From the NCBI RefSeq assembly GCF_030125375.1, contig NZ_JASJUU010000004.1, positions 434,001 through 498,000 on the forward strand: 64,000 nucleotides of DNA, read 5' to 3'. The DNA comes from Pseudoalteromonas umbrosa (lineage in GTDB: Bacteria > Pseudomonadota > Gammaproteobacteria > Enterobacterales > Alteromonadaceae). Below the pieces are notes generated by a model. That model was given only the letters and a program-made list of their open reading frames with translations. It had not been told where the DNA came from and did no database searches. Both the position numbers and the translations under genes were made by a program. Shown here in pieces: positions 23,971 to 33,285 of this stretch; positions within the stretch are counted from its first letter, which is position 1, and each line of letters starts with the position of its first letter.

Positions 23971-25776
23971 ATGGATAACAAAAATCAATTTAAGCCCAGT
24001 AATGTGATAGTGGGAATATCCTTTGGGTATCACGACTCTTCATGTTGCATTATGAAAGATGGAGAGCTCGTTGCCGCAGTTCAAGAGGAGCGCTTCAGTC
24101 GAGTAAAAAATGATAAGTCATTTCCTCAGCAAAGTTTGAGATATTGTTTGGAAGTTGCTCAGGTCACGTTAGATCAAGTTGACTGCATCGCATATTATGA
24201 ATGCCCCGAAAAAAAATTATCAAGACAAATTTGGATGGGTATCCAAAAAGGTGCTAGTGCACATTACAAAGCGAAAGTAGCTGCGCAATTAACTCAACCG
24301 TCACCTATGGATATCATCAGGCAAAAGACAGGGTACAGCGGCGACATTGAAATTGTTGAGCATCACTTATCTCATGCTGCAAGTACATTTTACTTCTCTG
24401 GATTTGACGAGGCTGCTGTACTTACTGTCGATGGTGTTGGTGAGTGGTCAACAACTTCTTATGGTAAGGGAGCGCATAGTAAGCTTGAATTATTTGAAGA
24501 GGTGAGTTTCCCAGACTCTATCGGCCTGTTATACAGTACTGTGACTAGTTACCTTGGCTTTAAGGTGAATAGTGGTGAGTACAAGGTGATGGGGTTAGCA
24601 CCTTATGGTAAGCCCAGATATGCCAAGCAGATAAGGCAATTGATTGAGCTTAAGGATAAAGGGCAGTTCGCGCTAAATATGAAATACTTTGCATTTTTAC
24701 AGCAAGAATGCATGTATTCAGAAGAGTTGATTAAGTTATTTAATACACCGGCTCGTGAACCTGAAAGTGCCATATTGCAATTCCACAAAGACATTGCAAA
24801 GAGCCTCCAAGTTGTACTAGAAGAAATCTTGTTGGAAAAAGTGCGGTATTTACATGAACAAGTGCCCAGCAAAAACTTGTGTATGGCAGGTGGTGTAGCT
24901 CTAAACTGTGTCGCAAATGGACGTATAAAAAGAGAGGGGCCGTTTGAAAACCTCTTTGTACAGCCTGCGTCAGGAGACGCTGGTACTAGCTTGGGTGCTG
25001 CTGCAGTGGTATATCAGAGGAGAACATCAAAGCGTCCAAGCAGTGAGAAGCTAAAGAGCGTGCTACTTGGTCCAGAATACGACTCGACATATATCAAGAA
25101 TTTATTAGTCAGCTCTAATGCGACATTTGAAGACTTTAGTGGTAATGAAGAAGGGTTACTCAATTATGTAGCGACTCAGCTGGCTGATGGGAAAGTAATC
25201 GGTTGGTTCCAAGGGCGTATGGAGTTTGGTCCTCGCTCACTGGGCGCGCGCTCAATTCTTGCTGACCCTAGAGGTGAGGAGATGCGCGATAAGATAAATG
25301 CTTTAGTGAAGAAAAGGGAATCGTTTAGACCATTTGCGCCAGCGATTATGGAAGATAAAGTTGCTCCTCATTTTGATCTTGATACAGACTCGCCATTTAT
25401 GTTGGAGACATGTCAGGTAAAGTCCTCTTTATATTTACCAGCAATCACTCATGTTGATAATTCTGCTCGTGTACAGACTGTAAATCCTAATTATGAAAAT
25501 AGATTTTATAAGTTATTAAGCCATTTTAACCGCATTACAGATTGTCCAATTCTATTGAATACCTCGTTTAATGTTAGAGGAGAGCCTATTGTATGTAGTC
25601 CGCTGGATGCGATTATGTGCTTTGTACGTGCCGAAATCGACTTTTTAGTCTTGGAGGACTTTGTATTGTCGCAAGAGATGGTACCTGAACTCTGGAAAGT
25701 GGGTGTTTTGAACACTCCTATTAGCAAACAGTCTGATGAGAAATCAATTGGGCATGCAGTTTATTCATTCATGTAA
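23971..25776 (+). CDS. Carbamoyltransferase, NodU/CmcH/TobZ family
   Basis: 601 residues, the full length for the family. The N-terminal Kae1-like domain begins GISFGYHDSS and carries the metal-binding HHLSHAAS motif (first His at base 24361) and VDGVGEW. The C-terminal YrdC-like domain has FQGRMEFGPRSLGARSILADP and CPILLNTSFNVRGEP, the family's most conserved blocks. These enzymes make carbamoyl-adenylate from carbamoyl phosphate and ATP and transfer the carbamoyl group to a hydroxyl (antibiotics, Nod factors). With a hydroxylase just upstream, the simplest reading is O-carbamoylation of a hydroxylated residue in the peptide. ATG with AAGAAG upstream. The next gene starts 11 bases after the stop, so the two are probably cotranscribed. 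Confidence 0.93.
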   Translation: MDNKNQFKPSNVIVGISFGYHDSSCCIMKDGELVAAVQEERFSRVKNDKSFPQQSLRYCLEVAQVTLDQVDCIAYYECPEKKLSRQIWMGIQKGASAHYKAKVAAQLTQPSPMDIIRQKTGYSGDIEIVEHHLSHAASTFYFSGFDEAAVLTVDGVGEWSTTSYGKGAHSKLELFEEVSFPDSIGLLYSTVTSYLGFKVNSGEYKVMGLAPYGKPRYAKQIRQLIELKDKGQFALNMKYFAFLQQECMYSEELIKLFNTPAREPESAILQFHKDIAKSLQVVLEEILLEKVRYLHEQVPSKNLCMAGGVALNCVANGRIKREGPFENLFVQPASGDAGTSLGAAAVVYQRRTSKRPSSEKLKSVLLGPEYDSTYIKNLLVSSNATFEDFSGNEEGLLNYVATQLADGKVIGWFQGRMEFGPRSLGARSILADPRGEEMRDKINALVKKRESFRPFAPAIMEDKVAPHFDLDTDSPFMLETCQVKSSLYLPAITHVDNSARVQTVNPNYENRFYKLLSHFNRITDCPILLNTSFNVRGEPIVCSPLDAIMCFVRAEIDFLVLEDFVLSQEMVPELWKVGVLNTPISKQSDEKSIGHAVYSFM

Positions 25777-25787
25777 AGGGCAGTACG

Positions 25788-27845
25788 ATGACTATGATTA
25801 ACCAATATCGAAAATTAGCTGATGAATTAGCACGTGATGTTTCTTCACAAAATGGCAGCGGCTTAGTTAAACAATTGATTCAAACTGGCTTGCTACAGGT
25901 ACCGACACAAGCTGTGAATAATCTCAATCGAATACAAACTGAAGACAGAGTCGGGATCTGGAAAATAAATGCTGAGAATGAAGAGTATGTTCGAGACCAA
26001 AGTACTTCCAAAGATTGGCCTTTTTGGTCTGCGCTAGCGGGTTTTAAGAAGCAAAAAACGGGTAAACGGTTTTTATTTTTAGGGGAATCAGTTGCTCGAG
26101 GTATGTTTTATGATCCGATTTACACACCAGCTAAGGTTCTAGAGTCTTTGTTAAATACGCAGCTAGATGAAGATGTGGAAGTATTGGATTTTGCAAAAAC
26201 AAATGCTTCTTTTGAAACACTTGTTGAAGTTGCTCAAGGGGCCAAATGTTTAGATGCTGACGGAGTTATTATTTTTGCAGGTAATAACTGGTTAAAAGGC
26301 GAGGGTTACCTTAAGTCTTTCGAGGATGCTCTAGCATTATCGAGTGAGTATAAAGAGCAAGGGCCTGCAGCGATTAAAGACGCAATTGAGAGAGGTATTG
26401 CGAAAAATATTGAAAGCTTAGTGGATACGCTAGAGGAAACATTCACTTCACAGGGAGTACCACTGTACTGGGTATTACCTGAATTTAATTTAACCGGTTG
26501 GAAAGAAATCACGCAATATCCACCGTCAAGCATAGCGAGTACTGACCAGCCTTTATGGCATGAGCTGCGTGATGAGGCCATGCAACTTATAGAGCAAGGA
26601 CAGTTTGAAGCAAGCTTAGATGTTATTAAAAAAATGGAACAGGGTGATGGTGGTCTCGCTGCGCAAACTCAATACATAGCGGCGCAAGCCTATAAACAGA
26701 TTGGCGATGATAAAGCATATAAAGAAGCACTAGAGCGTGCACGAGATGCGGTTTTACTTAATACACAAATGCGCTTAGTGCCCCGAATTACCAATCATAT
26801 TAAGCAGACATTAACCACAGAGTTATCCAGAGTTGAGGCTCATATTATTGATTTGGCTAAAGTGTTTAATGATTCACTTGACTTACCAGTAGCTGGGAAC
26901 GAAGTTTTCTTAGACTATTGCCACTTGAGTAGTACAGGGATAAGAGTCTCGATGGCCGCACTGGCGCAACGGATCAGCCATCAAGTACAAGGTGATGATG
27001 TCCATATAGCGTTTGAATCCGCTTTAGCCCCTTGTGCAGATACTGAGTCATCAGCGCATTTACTTGCGGCTATACATAATGCCCATTGGGGTCAAGATAT
27101 TGACTGTGTCGAGTACTATTGTAAAAAAGCAGTTCAATATAATGCTTCAATCGTCGACACAATGACAATGTTAATGGAAGTACAAAATGTGAACGTACCA
27201 ACGTGGATGAATAAGCCCACGAGTGAGCTTTTGGAAAAGGCGTGTACACAGATCCAGCGTTATATTACATCCATGGAATTTAAATGTTTGGATACAACGT
27301 TATGCGATGGTTTTGTAAAGGCGGCCCAAGAAGTTGGACAAGACATTTCTGCACAGCTGCTGGAACTTCAGATCCAGCAACATGCTGTTGAAGTAAAAGG
27401 TCAGCATGATTTACTTGATCCGTATTATCATGTGGATGCATTTTGTAACACTCAAATGGTAGAGGGAGTATCAAAATTTGATTATTACAATGCCCTGTCC
27501 CCAGTGAGCGAATTTGACTTTGTGTCAAAAGGAGAGCGCCACCTTTCATTAAATATAACTTGTAGCTCTAAGTTGGCGAATAAAGGTGTAACTGCAGCTG
27601 TTCAAGTCAAGGTGAATGGAGAGTCAGTTGGCAAGATAGAGGTTGGCCAGACTTGGAGCACTGCACAGTTAGACATCGATGCAATGTATATAAGGTCTGG
27701 TGTTAACCGCTTAACATTGGAATGGCCAGAAGAACATCGTATCAATACAGGTGTGATTGAAGATAATTGCGCCATGCTCCAAGCTAGGCAGTTGCCTATA
27801 CTATCGCCAGTTTTTGGAGAGATATATAGTATGACTTTAGCTTGA
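25788..27845 (+). CDS. SGNH/GDSL-hydrolase-like protein with helical-repeat insert and beta-rich C-terminus
   Basis: 685 residues. SGNH blocks are recognisable: LGESVARG near residue 100 (GES in place of GDS, nucleophile Ser), AGNNW (block III Asn) and DYCHLSSTG (block V Asp/His). Between blocks III and V sits a helical segment resembling TPR repeats (EQGQFEASLDVIKKMEQ, AAQAYKQIGDDKAYKEALERA). The last ~100 residues are beta-rich (VQVKVNGESVGKIEVG), like a carbohydrate-binding or Ig-like fold. There is no signal peptide, so it should be cytoplasmic. Members of this fold cleave or transfer acyl groups; here it could acylate, deacylate or edit the peptide. I do not recognise a characterised homologue. 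It follows the carbamoyltransferase by 11 bases. Confidence 0.6.
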   Translation: MTMINQYRKLADELARDVSSQNGSGLVKQLIQTGLLQVPTQAVNNLNRIQTEDRVGIWKINAENEEYVRDQSTSKDWPFWSALAGFKKQKTGKRFLFLGESVARGMFYDPIYTPAKVLESLLNTQLDEDVEVLDFAKTNASFETLVEVAQGAKCLDADGVIIFAGNNWLKGEGYLKSFEDALALSSEYKEQGPAAIKDAIERGIAKNIESLVDTLEETFTSQGVPLYWVLPEFNLTGWKEITQYPPSSIASTDQPLWHELRDEAMQLIEQGQFEASLDVIKKMEQGDGGLAAQTQYIAAQAYKQIGDDKAYKEALERARDAVLLNTQMRLVPRITNHIKQTLTTELSRVEAHIIDLAKVFNDSLDLPVAGNEVFLDYCHLSSTGIRVSMAALAQRISHQVQGDDVHIAFESALAPCADTESSAHLLAAIHNAHWGQDIDCVEYYCKKAVQYNASIVDTMTMLMEVQNVNVPTWMNKPTSELLEKACTQIQRYITSMEFKCLDTTLCDGFVKAAQEVGQDISAQLLELQIQQHAVEVKGQHDLLDPYYHVDAFCNTQMVEGVSKFDYYNALSPVSEFDFVSKGERHLSLNITCSSKLANKGVTAAVQVKVNGESVGKIEVGQTWSTAQLDIDAMYIRSGVNRLTLEWPEEHRINTGVIEDNCAMLQARQLPILSPVFGEIYSMTLA

Positions 27846-27977
27846 TAGCTCTTTAGAACTAATACGGCTTAACTGAAACAGGGATGTTACTCTAGGTTGA
27901 GTTTATGAACTTATTTAGAAATCAAAATAATAAAAAATCAATAAATAATGTCTATAAATTAAATGGAGGAATCAACT

Positions 27978-28901
27978 ATGCCTTGTGATGGTATAGAAAA
28001 AAATGTTGTATTTTGTATTACTGAATTGTTTGTTAAACCTGCTGCAATATCAATTTACTCACTGGTTTCCAATAACCCAGGTTATACAGTTAATTTATTT
28101 AAAGTAGGAAGCTTTTGCACAGAAAATTTGAAACTGTTATGTGAAAAATACGGCTGTCAATTTCGAGAGTTTGAAATCGAAATTGAAAACGATTTAAAAG
28201 GCTCGGCAAGGTGGCCTGTCGTTGTGTATGCAAGGCTATTTATTCCTAGATATATCAAGTCCGGTAGAGCACTTTATATGGACTCAGATACCATTATTGA
28301 TGGTAGTTTAGATGAATTGTTTGAACTTGATATGGGTGAATATGAGTTAGGTGCTGTAGGAACTGTTGATACACATAAATACTCCAAGGTGCTAAAAAAA
28401 CGCTTTGAATTAAGTAATTATTTTAACGCAGGCGTGCTTCTTATGGACTGTGATAAGTTGTCTGTTTCTAAAAAGCTCGATAAAGCACTGGAATTAGCAA
28501 AGTTAAACAATAAAGGGGAGTTGTTGTATCAAGATCAGGATGCTTTAAATCTTGCATTTGGCAATGAATGGCTAAATTTAGATGAAAAATATAATCATCT
28601 TGGACTAAGTAATAAACCGGCAGTTGTCTACCACTTCGCTTTCGCGAAGCCTTGGAAAGTAAGGCAAACGAAAATGGGCCTACTTTATCAAGAGTATTTA
28701 AGATCTTACCCTTTTAAGCTACCGCAGTTTTACGGTGATGTCCCAATGAATGAAAACTCTTTGTATCCGTTGCTTGCTGAACTATTCTGGCGATTACCAA
28801 TTATCAAGCAATTTGATAGGTTGCTGTGGTCTAGGATTTTAAAACTGAGAGCGGATAGGCAGCAATGTAGTTTCGTTTGGAAAATTAAAACACCAAATTG
28901 A
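27978..28901 (+). CDS. Glycosyltransferase family 8 protein
   Basis: About 307 residues. GGAGG at 27965-27969 sets the start at ATG 27978; the upstream in-frame ATG 27963 overlaps that ribosome-binding site. Family 8 marks: the metal/nucleotide-sugar motif DSD at 102-104 (YMDSDTIIDGSLDELF), FNAGVLLMD, YQDQDALNLAF and the C-terminal VVYHFAFAKPW. Such enzymes are retaining transferases using UDP-sugars, often galactosyl- or glucosyltransferases of lipopolysaccharide. It is the last gene before a strong terminator, 132 bases after the SGNH gene. It could glycosylate the peptide or be a neighbour unrelated to it. Confidence 0.85.
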   Translation: MPCDGIEKNVVFCITELFVKPAAISIYSLVSNNPGYTVNLFKVGSFCTENLKLLCEKYGCQFREFEIEIENDLKGSARWPVVVYARLFIPRYIKSGRALYMDSDTIIDGSLDELFELDMGEYELGAVGTVDTHKYSKVLKKRFELSNYFNAGVLLMDCDKLSVSKKLDKALELAKLNNKGELLYQDQDALNLAFGNEWLNLDEKYNHLGLSNKPAVVYHFAFAKPWKVRQTKMGLLYQEYLRSYPFKLPQFYGDVPMNENSLYPLLAELFWRLPIIKQFDRLLWSRILKLRADRQQCSFVWKIKTPN

Positions 28902-28968
28902 GTTTCGTTCTCAGTAATAAGTGTAATATTTATATAAACCAAGGTTGAGCTTGGTTAAGAGAGTCTAT

Positions 28969-29003
28969 AGAGCTACTAGTCAAAATTGGTAGCTCTTTTT
29001 TTT
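28969..29003 (+). terminator. Rho-independent terminator ending the NRPS cluster
   Basis: AGAGCTAC (28969-28976) pairs with GTAGCTCT (28989-28996), followed by eight T residues. It lies 68 bases after the glycosyltransferase stop and marks the probable right boundary of the cluster. Confidence 0.9.
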
Positions 29004-29152
29004 GCCTATTTTTTGTTTGATGTGTTGTTTTTTTGAACTTTTCTCGTTATTTAAAATGAGATATTTAATTTTTTTGACGATTTCATTAATTTTTAATTTC
29101 AGTATCTCAATTCGATTAATCAAGGAATTTTTCATAACAGGAAAGTTATAAC

Positions 29153-29662
29153 ATGTGCAAAATTACTATCATTGGAAATAGCGGTTCAGGTAAGTCGACC
29201 TTAGCATTGAAACTCGGAAGGATACATGATTTACCGGTTCACCATCTAGATTTGTTGGTGAGTAAAGGTGAGTGGAGTTTAGTGCCTGAGGCAGAGTTTA
29301 ATATGACACATCAAGCACTGTTAAAAGAACCTAAATGGATCATTGAGGGGATGGGTTATGAATCTACTTTTGATAATAGGTTTAGCCAGTCTGACTTAAT
29401 TATTTTTATTGACTTTAATATATTAGTTCATATTTGGTGGGTGATAAAAAGAAGTATGTTAGCGCTATTTCAAGCCCAAGCTGGTTGGAGAGGAAGACGA
29501 TTGCTAATCACGAAATTACCCAAAATGTTGATATTTGTGTTGCGAACACACAACAATACCAGAGCGATGATACAGCATAGGTTGAGCAACTATGTGAGCC
29601 AAAAAGTTATTCGTTTAGCAAACCCCAAAGCCCTAAATGATTTTAGTTTAGATAAAATTTAG
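29153..29662 (+). CDS. Small P-loop kinase, adenylate kinase-like (FlaR/topology-modulation type)
   Basis: 169 residues. A Walker A motif sits at the N-terminus (GNSGSGKST, residues ~7-15). LPVHHLDLLVSKGEW and WIIEGMGYESTFDNRF fit the small 'DNA topology modulation protein FlaR' / adenylate kinase-like group, and LIIFIDF is the Walker B strand. The substrate is unknown; nucleoside or small-molecule phosphorylation is likely by family. It stands alone, between the cluster terminator and the cytochrome peroxidase gene, and has a long AT-rich leader. Confidence 0.75.
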   Translation: MCKITIIGNSGSGKSTLALKLGRIHDLPVHHLDLLVSKGEWSLVPEAEFNMTHQALLKEPKWIIEGMGYESTFDNRFSQSDLIIFIDFNILVHIWWVIKRSMLALFQAQAGWRGRRLLITKLPKMLIFVLRTHNNTRAMIQHRLSNYVSQKVIRLANPKALNDFSLDKI

Positions 29663-29861
29663 GGAGGAAACTGATTTAGACACATTATCATTCACCATAT
29701 CAAAAGCGAGATTAGCTGATTGCACTAGTGTAAGGCGAAGTAAGTCGTGGCTGAGCGCATCACAATAGGCGTGGACGAACTAATTTAAAAGTCATTTTAT
29801 AAAGTGCTGTCTATACTGTAGTGAGTCATTTTCGAACTAAGGTGCTTTCAAGGATGCGTTT

Positions 29862-30887
29862 ATGAGTAGTAGATATGTGGTGTTTGTGACTATGTGTTTG
29901 CTCGCTATAGGTGTTGTGCTTATCGCACAATTTAAAGCTTCACAACAGTATCAATGGCAGCAAGATGAGGCGAATCACTCGACTGAAATTGTTTATCAAT
30001 CGCGCAAAGTCGATGCCCCTATTCAGCCCTTACCAGTGGTAAAAGAGTATGATGTCGCATGGGCGCAATTAGGAAAAGCCTTATTCAAAAGTCCCTTGCT
30101 CTCATCCGATAACACAGTCTCTTGTGCATCATGTCATGACCTTTACAATGGCGGGGATGACGGCTTTCCTGTCTCGGTCGGTATTAAACAGCAACTCGGC
30201 ACACGTAATTCTCCTACTGTGATCAACTCTGTACTCAACTTTAGGCAATTTTGGGATGGACGCAGCCCAAATTTAGAGTCTCAAACCCCAGAACCTATCC
30301 ATAATCCGATGGAAATGGGTACTAACTGGCAAGAGGTGATAAAAAAACTCAGTGACCAACCGGGATTTGTAAAAAGTTTCAATGCGGTTTCAAGCGATGG
30401 GATCACAGTAGACAATATTATTAAAGCCTTAGTCGCGTTCGAGGCGTCTCTTATTTCTCAAAATAGCCCAATTGATGACTTTTTGCTTGGCAACCGCAGT
30501 GCTTTGACGCTTCAGCAACAGCGGGGGTATGACAAGTTTGTATCATACGGCTGCGTTACTTGCCATCAAGGGCGAAATATAGGTGGGAACTTATATCAAA
30601 AAGTGGGGCGTCTAGATAAAGTGCCGACCCAGTTGCTCGATGACCTCGGGCGCTATGAGTTGACACAAAACCCGCAAGATAAGTACGTATTTAAAGTGCC
30701 CAGTTTACGCAATGTCGCGTTGACTGCACCCTATTTTCATAATGGCTCGGTTGACAGTTTGTCTGATGCGATCCGCATTATGGCAAGGGGTCAATTGGGT
30801 TTGGATTTAAGTGATGGGGATGTTGCGGATATTGAAGCGTTGCTGCAATCATTTTCAGGTGAGTTGCCGAGGTCTTTAGCCGAGTGA
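29862..30887 (+). CDS. Di-haem cytochrome c peroxidase (CcpA/MauG family), membrane-anchored
   Basis: 341 residues. An N-terminal hydrophobic segment (~residues 5-25, VVFVTMCLLAIGVVLIAQF) anchors or exports it to the periplasm. Two CxxCH haem sites are visible: C88-H92 (CASCH) and C231-H235 (CVTCH). FWDGRSPNLESQ, NPMEMG and VPSLRNVALTAPYFHNGS are family signatures. The usual reaction is reduction of hydrogen peroxide with electrons from small c-type cytochromes; MauG-like members oxidise protein residues instead. Its stop overlaps the start of the downstream hybrid histidine kinase, so the two are translationally coupled. Confidence 0.93.
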   Translation: MSSRYVVFVTMCLLAIGVVLIAQFKASQQYQWQQDEANHSTEIVYQSRKVDAPIQPLPVVKEYDVAWAQLGKALFKSPLLSSDNTVSCASCHDLYNGGDDGFPVSVGIKQQLGTRNSPTVINSVLNFRQFWDGRSPNLESQTPEPIHNPMEMGTNWQEVIKKLSDQPGFVKSFNAVSSDGITVDNIIKALVAFEASLISQNSPIDDFLLGNRSALTLQQQRGYDKFVSYGCVTCHQGRNIGGNLYQKVGRLDKVPTQLLDDLGRYELTQNPQDKYVFKVPSLRNVALTAPYFHNGSVDSLSDAIRIMARGQLGLDLSDGDVADIEALLQSFSGELPRSLAE

Positions 30888-33241
30888 AATATTTAATAGA
30901 AGGATGTTTGCTAGTACTTATTTGGATGTTTGGCGATCAAGCTATTGATGCTTATTTTATGAGTGCGCACCATCAGCAAGAGCTTAAGTTGAAAAGGCAG
31001 CTTCAAGGTATTGCGACTGAGCTGTCTTTGGAGACTTTTTCTGCAATGGATCGCAATGTCTATCACTTTGATAGACATGCACAAAAGCAGTTAGAGTTTG
31101 AACGCGTGATCAACGAGCTCACGCTTAATTCAAGATTAAATAACGAGCTTAAATCATCACTCGATGAATTTAAAAATACCATAGATACTTATATGCAATT
31201 GGCATCTATGTTGAAAACATCATATCGATATATTGCCCAACTTGAACTAGCAAAAGATGAGTTTGATGCAGATACACAAGCGTTAATCAGCAGCAGTGTT
31301 GCTCTGGTCTCTAATCTACATGTCACCAACTCTGTGTCTGTGGTCGAGCGCGTTAATCATCAGCTATTGATGTTGGTATCTCAGCTCAAGCAAATAGAGT
31401 CTCAAGCGCCTAAATTGAGAGTGCTGCGGCTACATATTGAGTTTGTGTTGGAAAATGCACTGAAAGCATCAAATTTACTTGTGCCCATTCAGCAAAGCGA
31501 TATTGCGATGGTTATCTCGCGTGATATCAATGGTGTCTCTCAGTCAATTGATGCTGTTAAGTGGCAAATGATGCGTGCCATTTTATTACTTATTTGTGTG
31601 ATTTTTTTATTGATTATTCTTGCACTCGCTCGCTTGTTAGTTGACTTAAAACAAGCGAATTTAATGGCGAATCAGGCTGCAGAAACGAAATCTCTATTTG
31701 TGTCTAACATGTCCCATGAAATTCGTACGCCAATGAATGGCATTTTGGGCCTAACAGATATTTTACTCTCAACAGAGCTGACGGGCGTGCAGCGCAACTA
31801 CCTTGAGAAGGTACGCTTCTCAGCCAATGCGCTGACCACCATCATTAATGACATTTTGGACTTTTCTAAAATAGAGTCTAAAAAGCTGCATATTGAACAT
31901 GTGCCGTTTCAATTTGAGGACTTGCTGGATAATTTACGTTCTTTAATTACCCCACTAGCCAATACTAAAGGTGTGAAACTGGTTTTTGATTTAGACCCAA
32001 CACTCAGCAAACAGTATATTGGTGATCCGGTTAGGATTAATCAAATTATGCTGAACTTTGCGTCGAATGCTGTCAAATTCACTGAAGAGGGAACCATTAC
32101 ACTCAGGGTAAAGCAACAGCAGCAAGAAGGGGGTAAGGTCTGGGTATTGGTCACCATTGAAGATACTGGTATTGGTATTGAGGCAGATAAAGTGGAGCAG
32201 TTATTTGAGCGTTTTACACAAGCTGAGTCGTCGACCACACGCAAATATGGTGGCACTGGGCTTGGATTGACCATTTGCAAGCTGCTTACAGAGTTAATGG
32301 GAGGGGAAATTCTAGTACACAGTGAGTTGGGTAAAGGGTCTCAATTCTCGGTGAACCTGCCTCTTGAGCTTATGACCGGTCCTCAAGCAGAGATTGAGCA
32401 TCAGATGTTATCTGGCTCAATTTTAATTGTTGAAGATGACCCTATCTATTTAGAGATAAGTCAAAATATTGCACACTCGATAGGGCTGAAAGTGACTGGT
32501 GTGACGACCGGACAAGATGCGCAATCCATATTAACAGAGCAGACATTTGATACTTTGTTAGTCGATTGGGTTTTACCTGATTGTGAAGCCAATGAACTGC
32601 TAAATAAGCTCAGTGAGCAAAACAACTTGCCTAAAAAAGTCGTGATTTATACAGCCCATACCAGAGAGAGTATTGAAACTGAGTCGGGCTTTCCGATCTT
32701 ATACAAGCCGCTATTAAAAAGAGATTTGATTGAGGCGCTGACAACGGAAACGACTACATCACAGCCTAAAAAGCAGCCAAAACAAGTAAACCCTGAAGTC
32801 ACAGATAAGCAGAAAGGTAAAAAGTCCCAAGATGTGAGCTCGGATGTGCTGCAAGGTAACAGCATGCGAGTACTGCTGGTTGAAGACAATGAAATCAACA
32901 GGATCGTTGCGCTTAAGCTATTGGGACGTATTACAGGTGTTGAGGTTGAAGTCGCAAAAGATGGTCAAGCGGCGGTGAATACAATCACAAAGCAGCAAGG
33001 GCGTTTTGATATTGTATTCATGGACATTCAGATGCCAGTCATGGACGGGGTTGAAGCGACCAAACGCATACGTGAAAAATATACTGCGGAGCAACTAAAA
33101 ATTGTCGCGCTTACGGCAAATGTTATGCAATCTGAAGTGGACAAATACCTAGCAATTGGCATGAATGGTCATTTGGGTAAGCCATTTAAAATGGATGAGC
33201 TAGAAGCGGTGTTTAAACATCATATGACAGAGTTAAATTAA
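30884..33241 (+). CDS. Hybrid sensor histidine kinase with DAHL-like sensor and two receiver domains
   Basis: 785 residues from a GTG start overlapping the peroxidase stop by 4 bases. Layout: membrane segment near the N-terminus; all-helical periplasmic DAHL-like sensor (~30-220); second membrane segment (AILLLICVIFLLIILALA); HisKA with H278 in SNMSHEIRTPMNG; HATPase with N, G1 and G2 boxes (DTGIGIE, GGTGLGLTICK); receiver 1 with D561 (LLVDWVLPD); receiver 2 with D714 (VFMDIQMPVMDG). No output domain is present, so signalling must pass to a separate regulator or phosphotransfer protein, not seen nearby. Coupling with the peroxidase suggests it senses a redox or oxidant state, or a product of that enzyme. 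Confidence 0.92.
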   Translation: MKYLIEGCLLVLIWMFGDQAIDAYFMSAHHQQELKLKRQLQGIATELSLETFSAMDRNVYHFDRHAQKQLEFERVINELTLNSRLNNELKSSLDEFKNTIDTYMQLASMLKTSYRYIAQLELAKDEFDADTQALISSSVALVSNLHVTNSVSVVERVNHQLLMLVSQLKQIESQAPKLRVLRLHIEFVLENALKASNLLVPIQQSDIAMVISRDINGVSQSIDAVKWQMMRAILLLICVIFLLIILALARLLVDLKQANLMANQAAETKSLFVSNMSHEIRTPMNGILGLTDILLSTELTGVQRNYLEKVRFSANALTTIINDILDFSKIESKKLHIEHVPFQFEDLLDNLRSLITPLANTKGVKLVFDLDPTLSKQYIGDPVRINQIMLNFASNAVKFTEEGTITLRVKQQQQEGGKVWVLVTIEDTGIGIEADKVEQLFERFTQAESSTTRKYGGTGLGLTICKLLTELMGGEILVHSELGKGSQFSVNLPLELMTGPQAEIEHQMLSGSILIVEDDPIYLEISQNIAHSIGLKVTGVTTGQDAQSILTEQTFDTLLVDWVLPDCEANELLNKLSEQNNLPKKVVIYTAHTRESIETESGFPILYKPLLKRDLIEALTTETTTSQPKKQPKQVNPEVTDKQKGKKSQDVSSDVLQGNSMRVLLVEDNEINRIVALKLLGRITGVEVEVAKDGQAAVNTITKQQGRFDIVFMDIQMPVMDGVEATKRIREKYTAEQLKIVALTANVMQSEVDKYLAIGMNGHLGKPFKMDELEAVFKHHMTELN

Positions 33242-33250
33242 TAACTAGAC

Positions 33251-33273
33251 CTCGTAGCCAGGGGGGCTACGAG
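33251..33273. terminator. Hairpin between convergent genes
   Basis: CTCGTAGCC (33251-33259) pairs with GGCTACGAG (33265-33273), a 9-bp stem between the kinase stop and the SDR stop. T-tracts on both sides are weak, so termination may be partial. Confidence 0.6.
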
Positions 33274-33285
33274 GATGGTTGGGAT

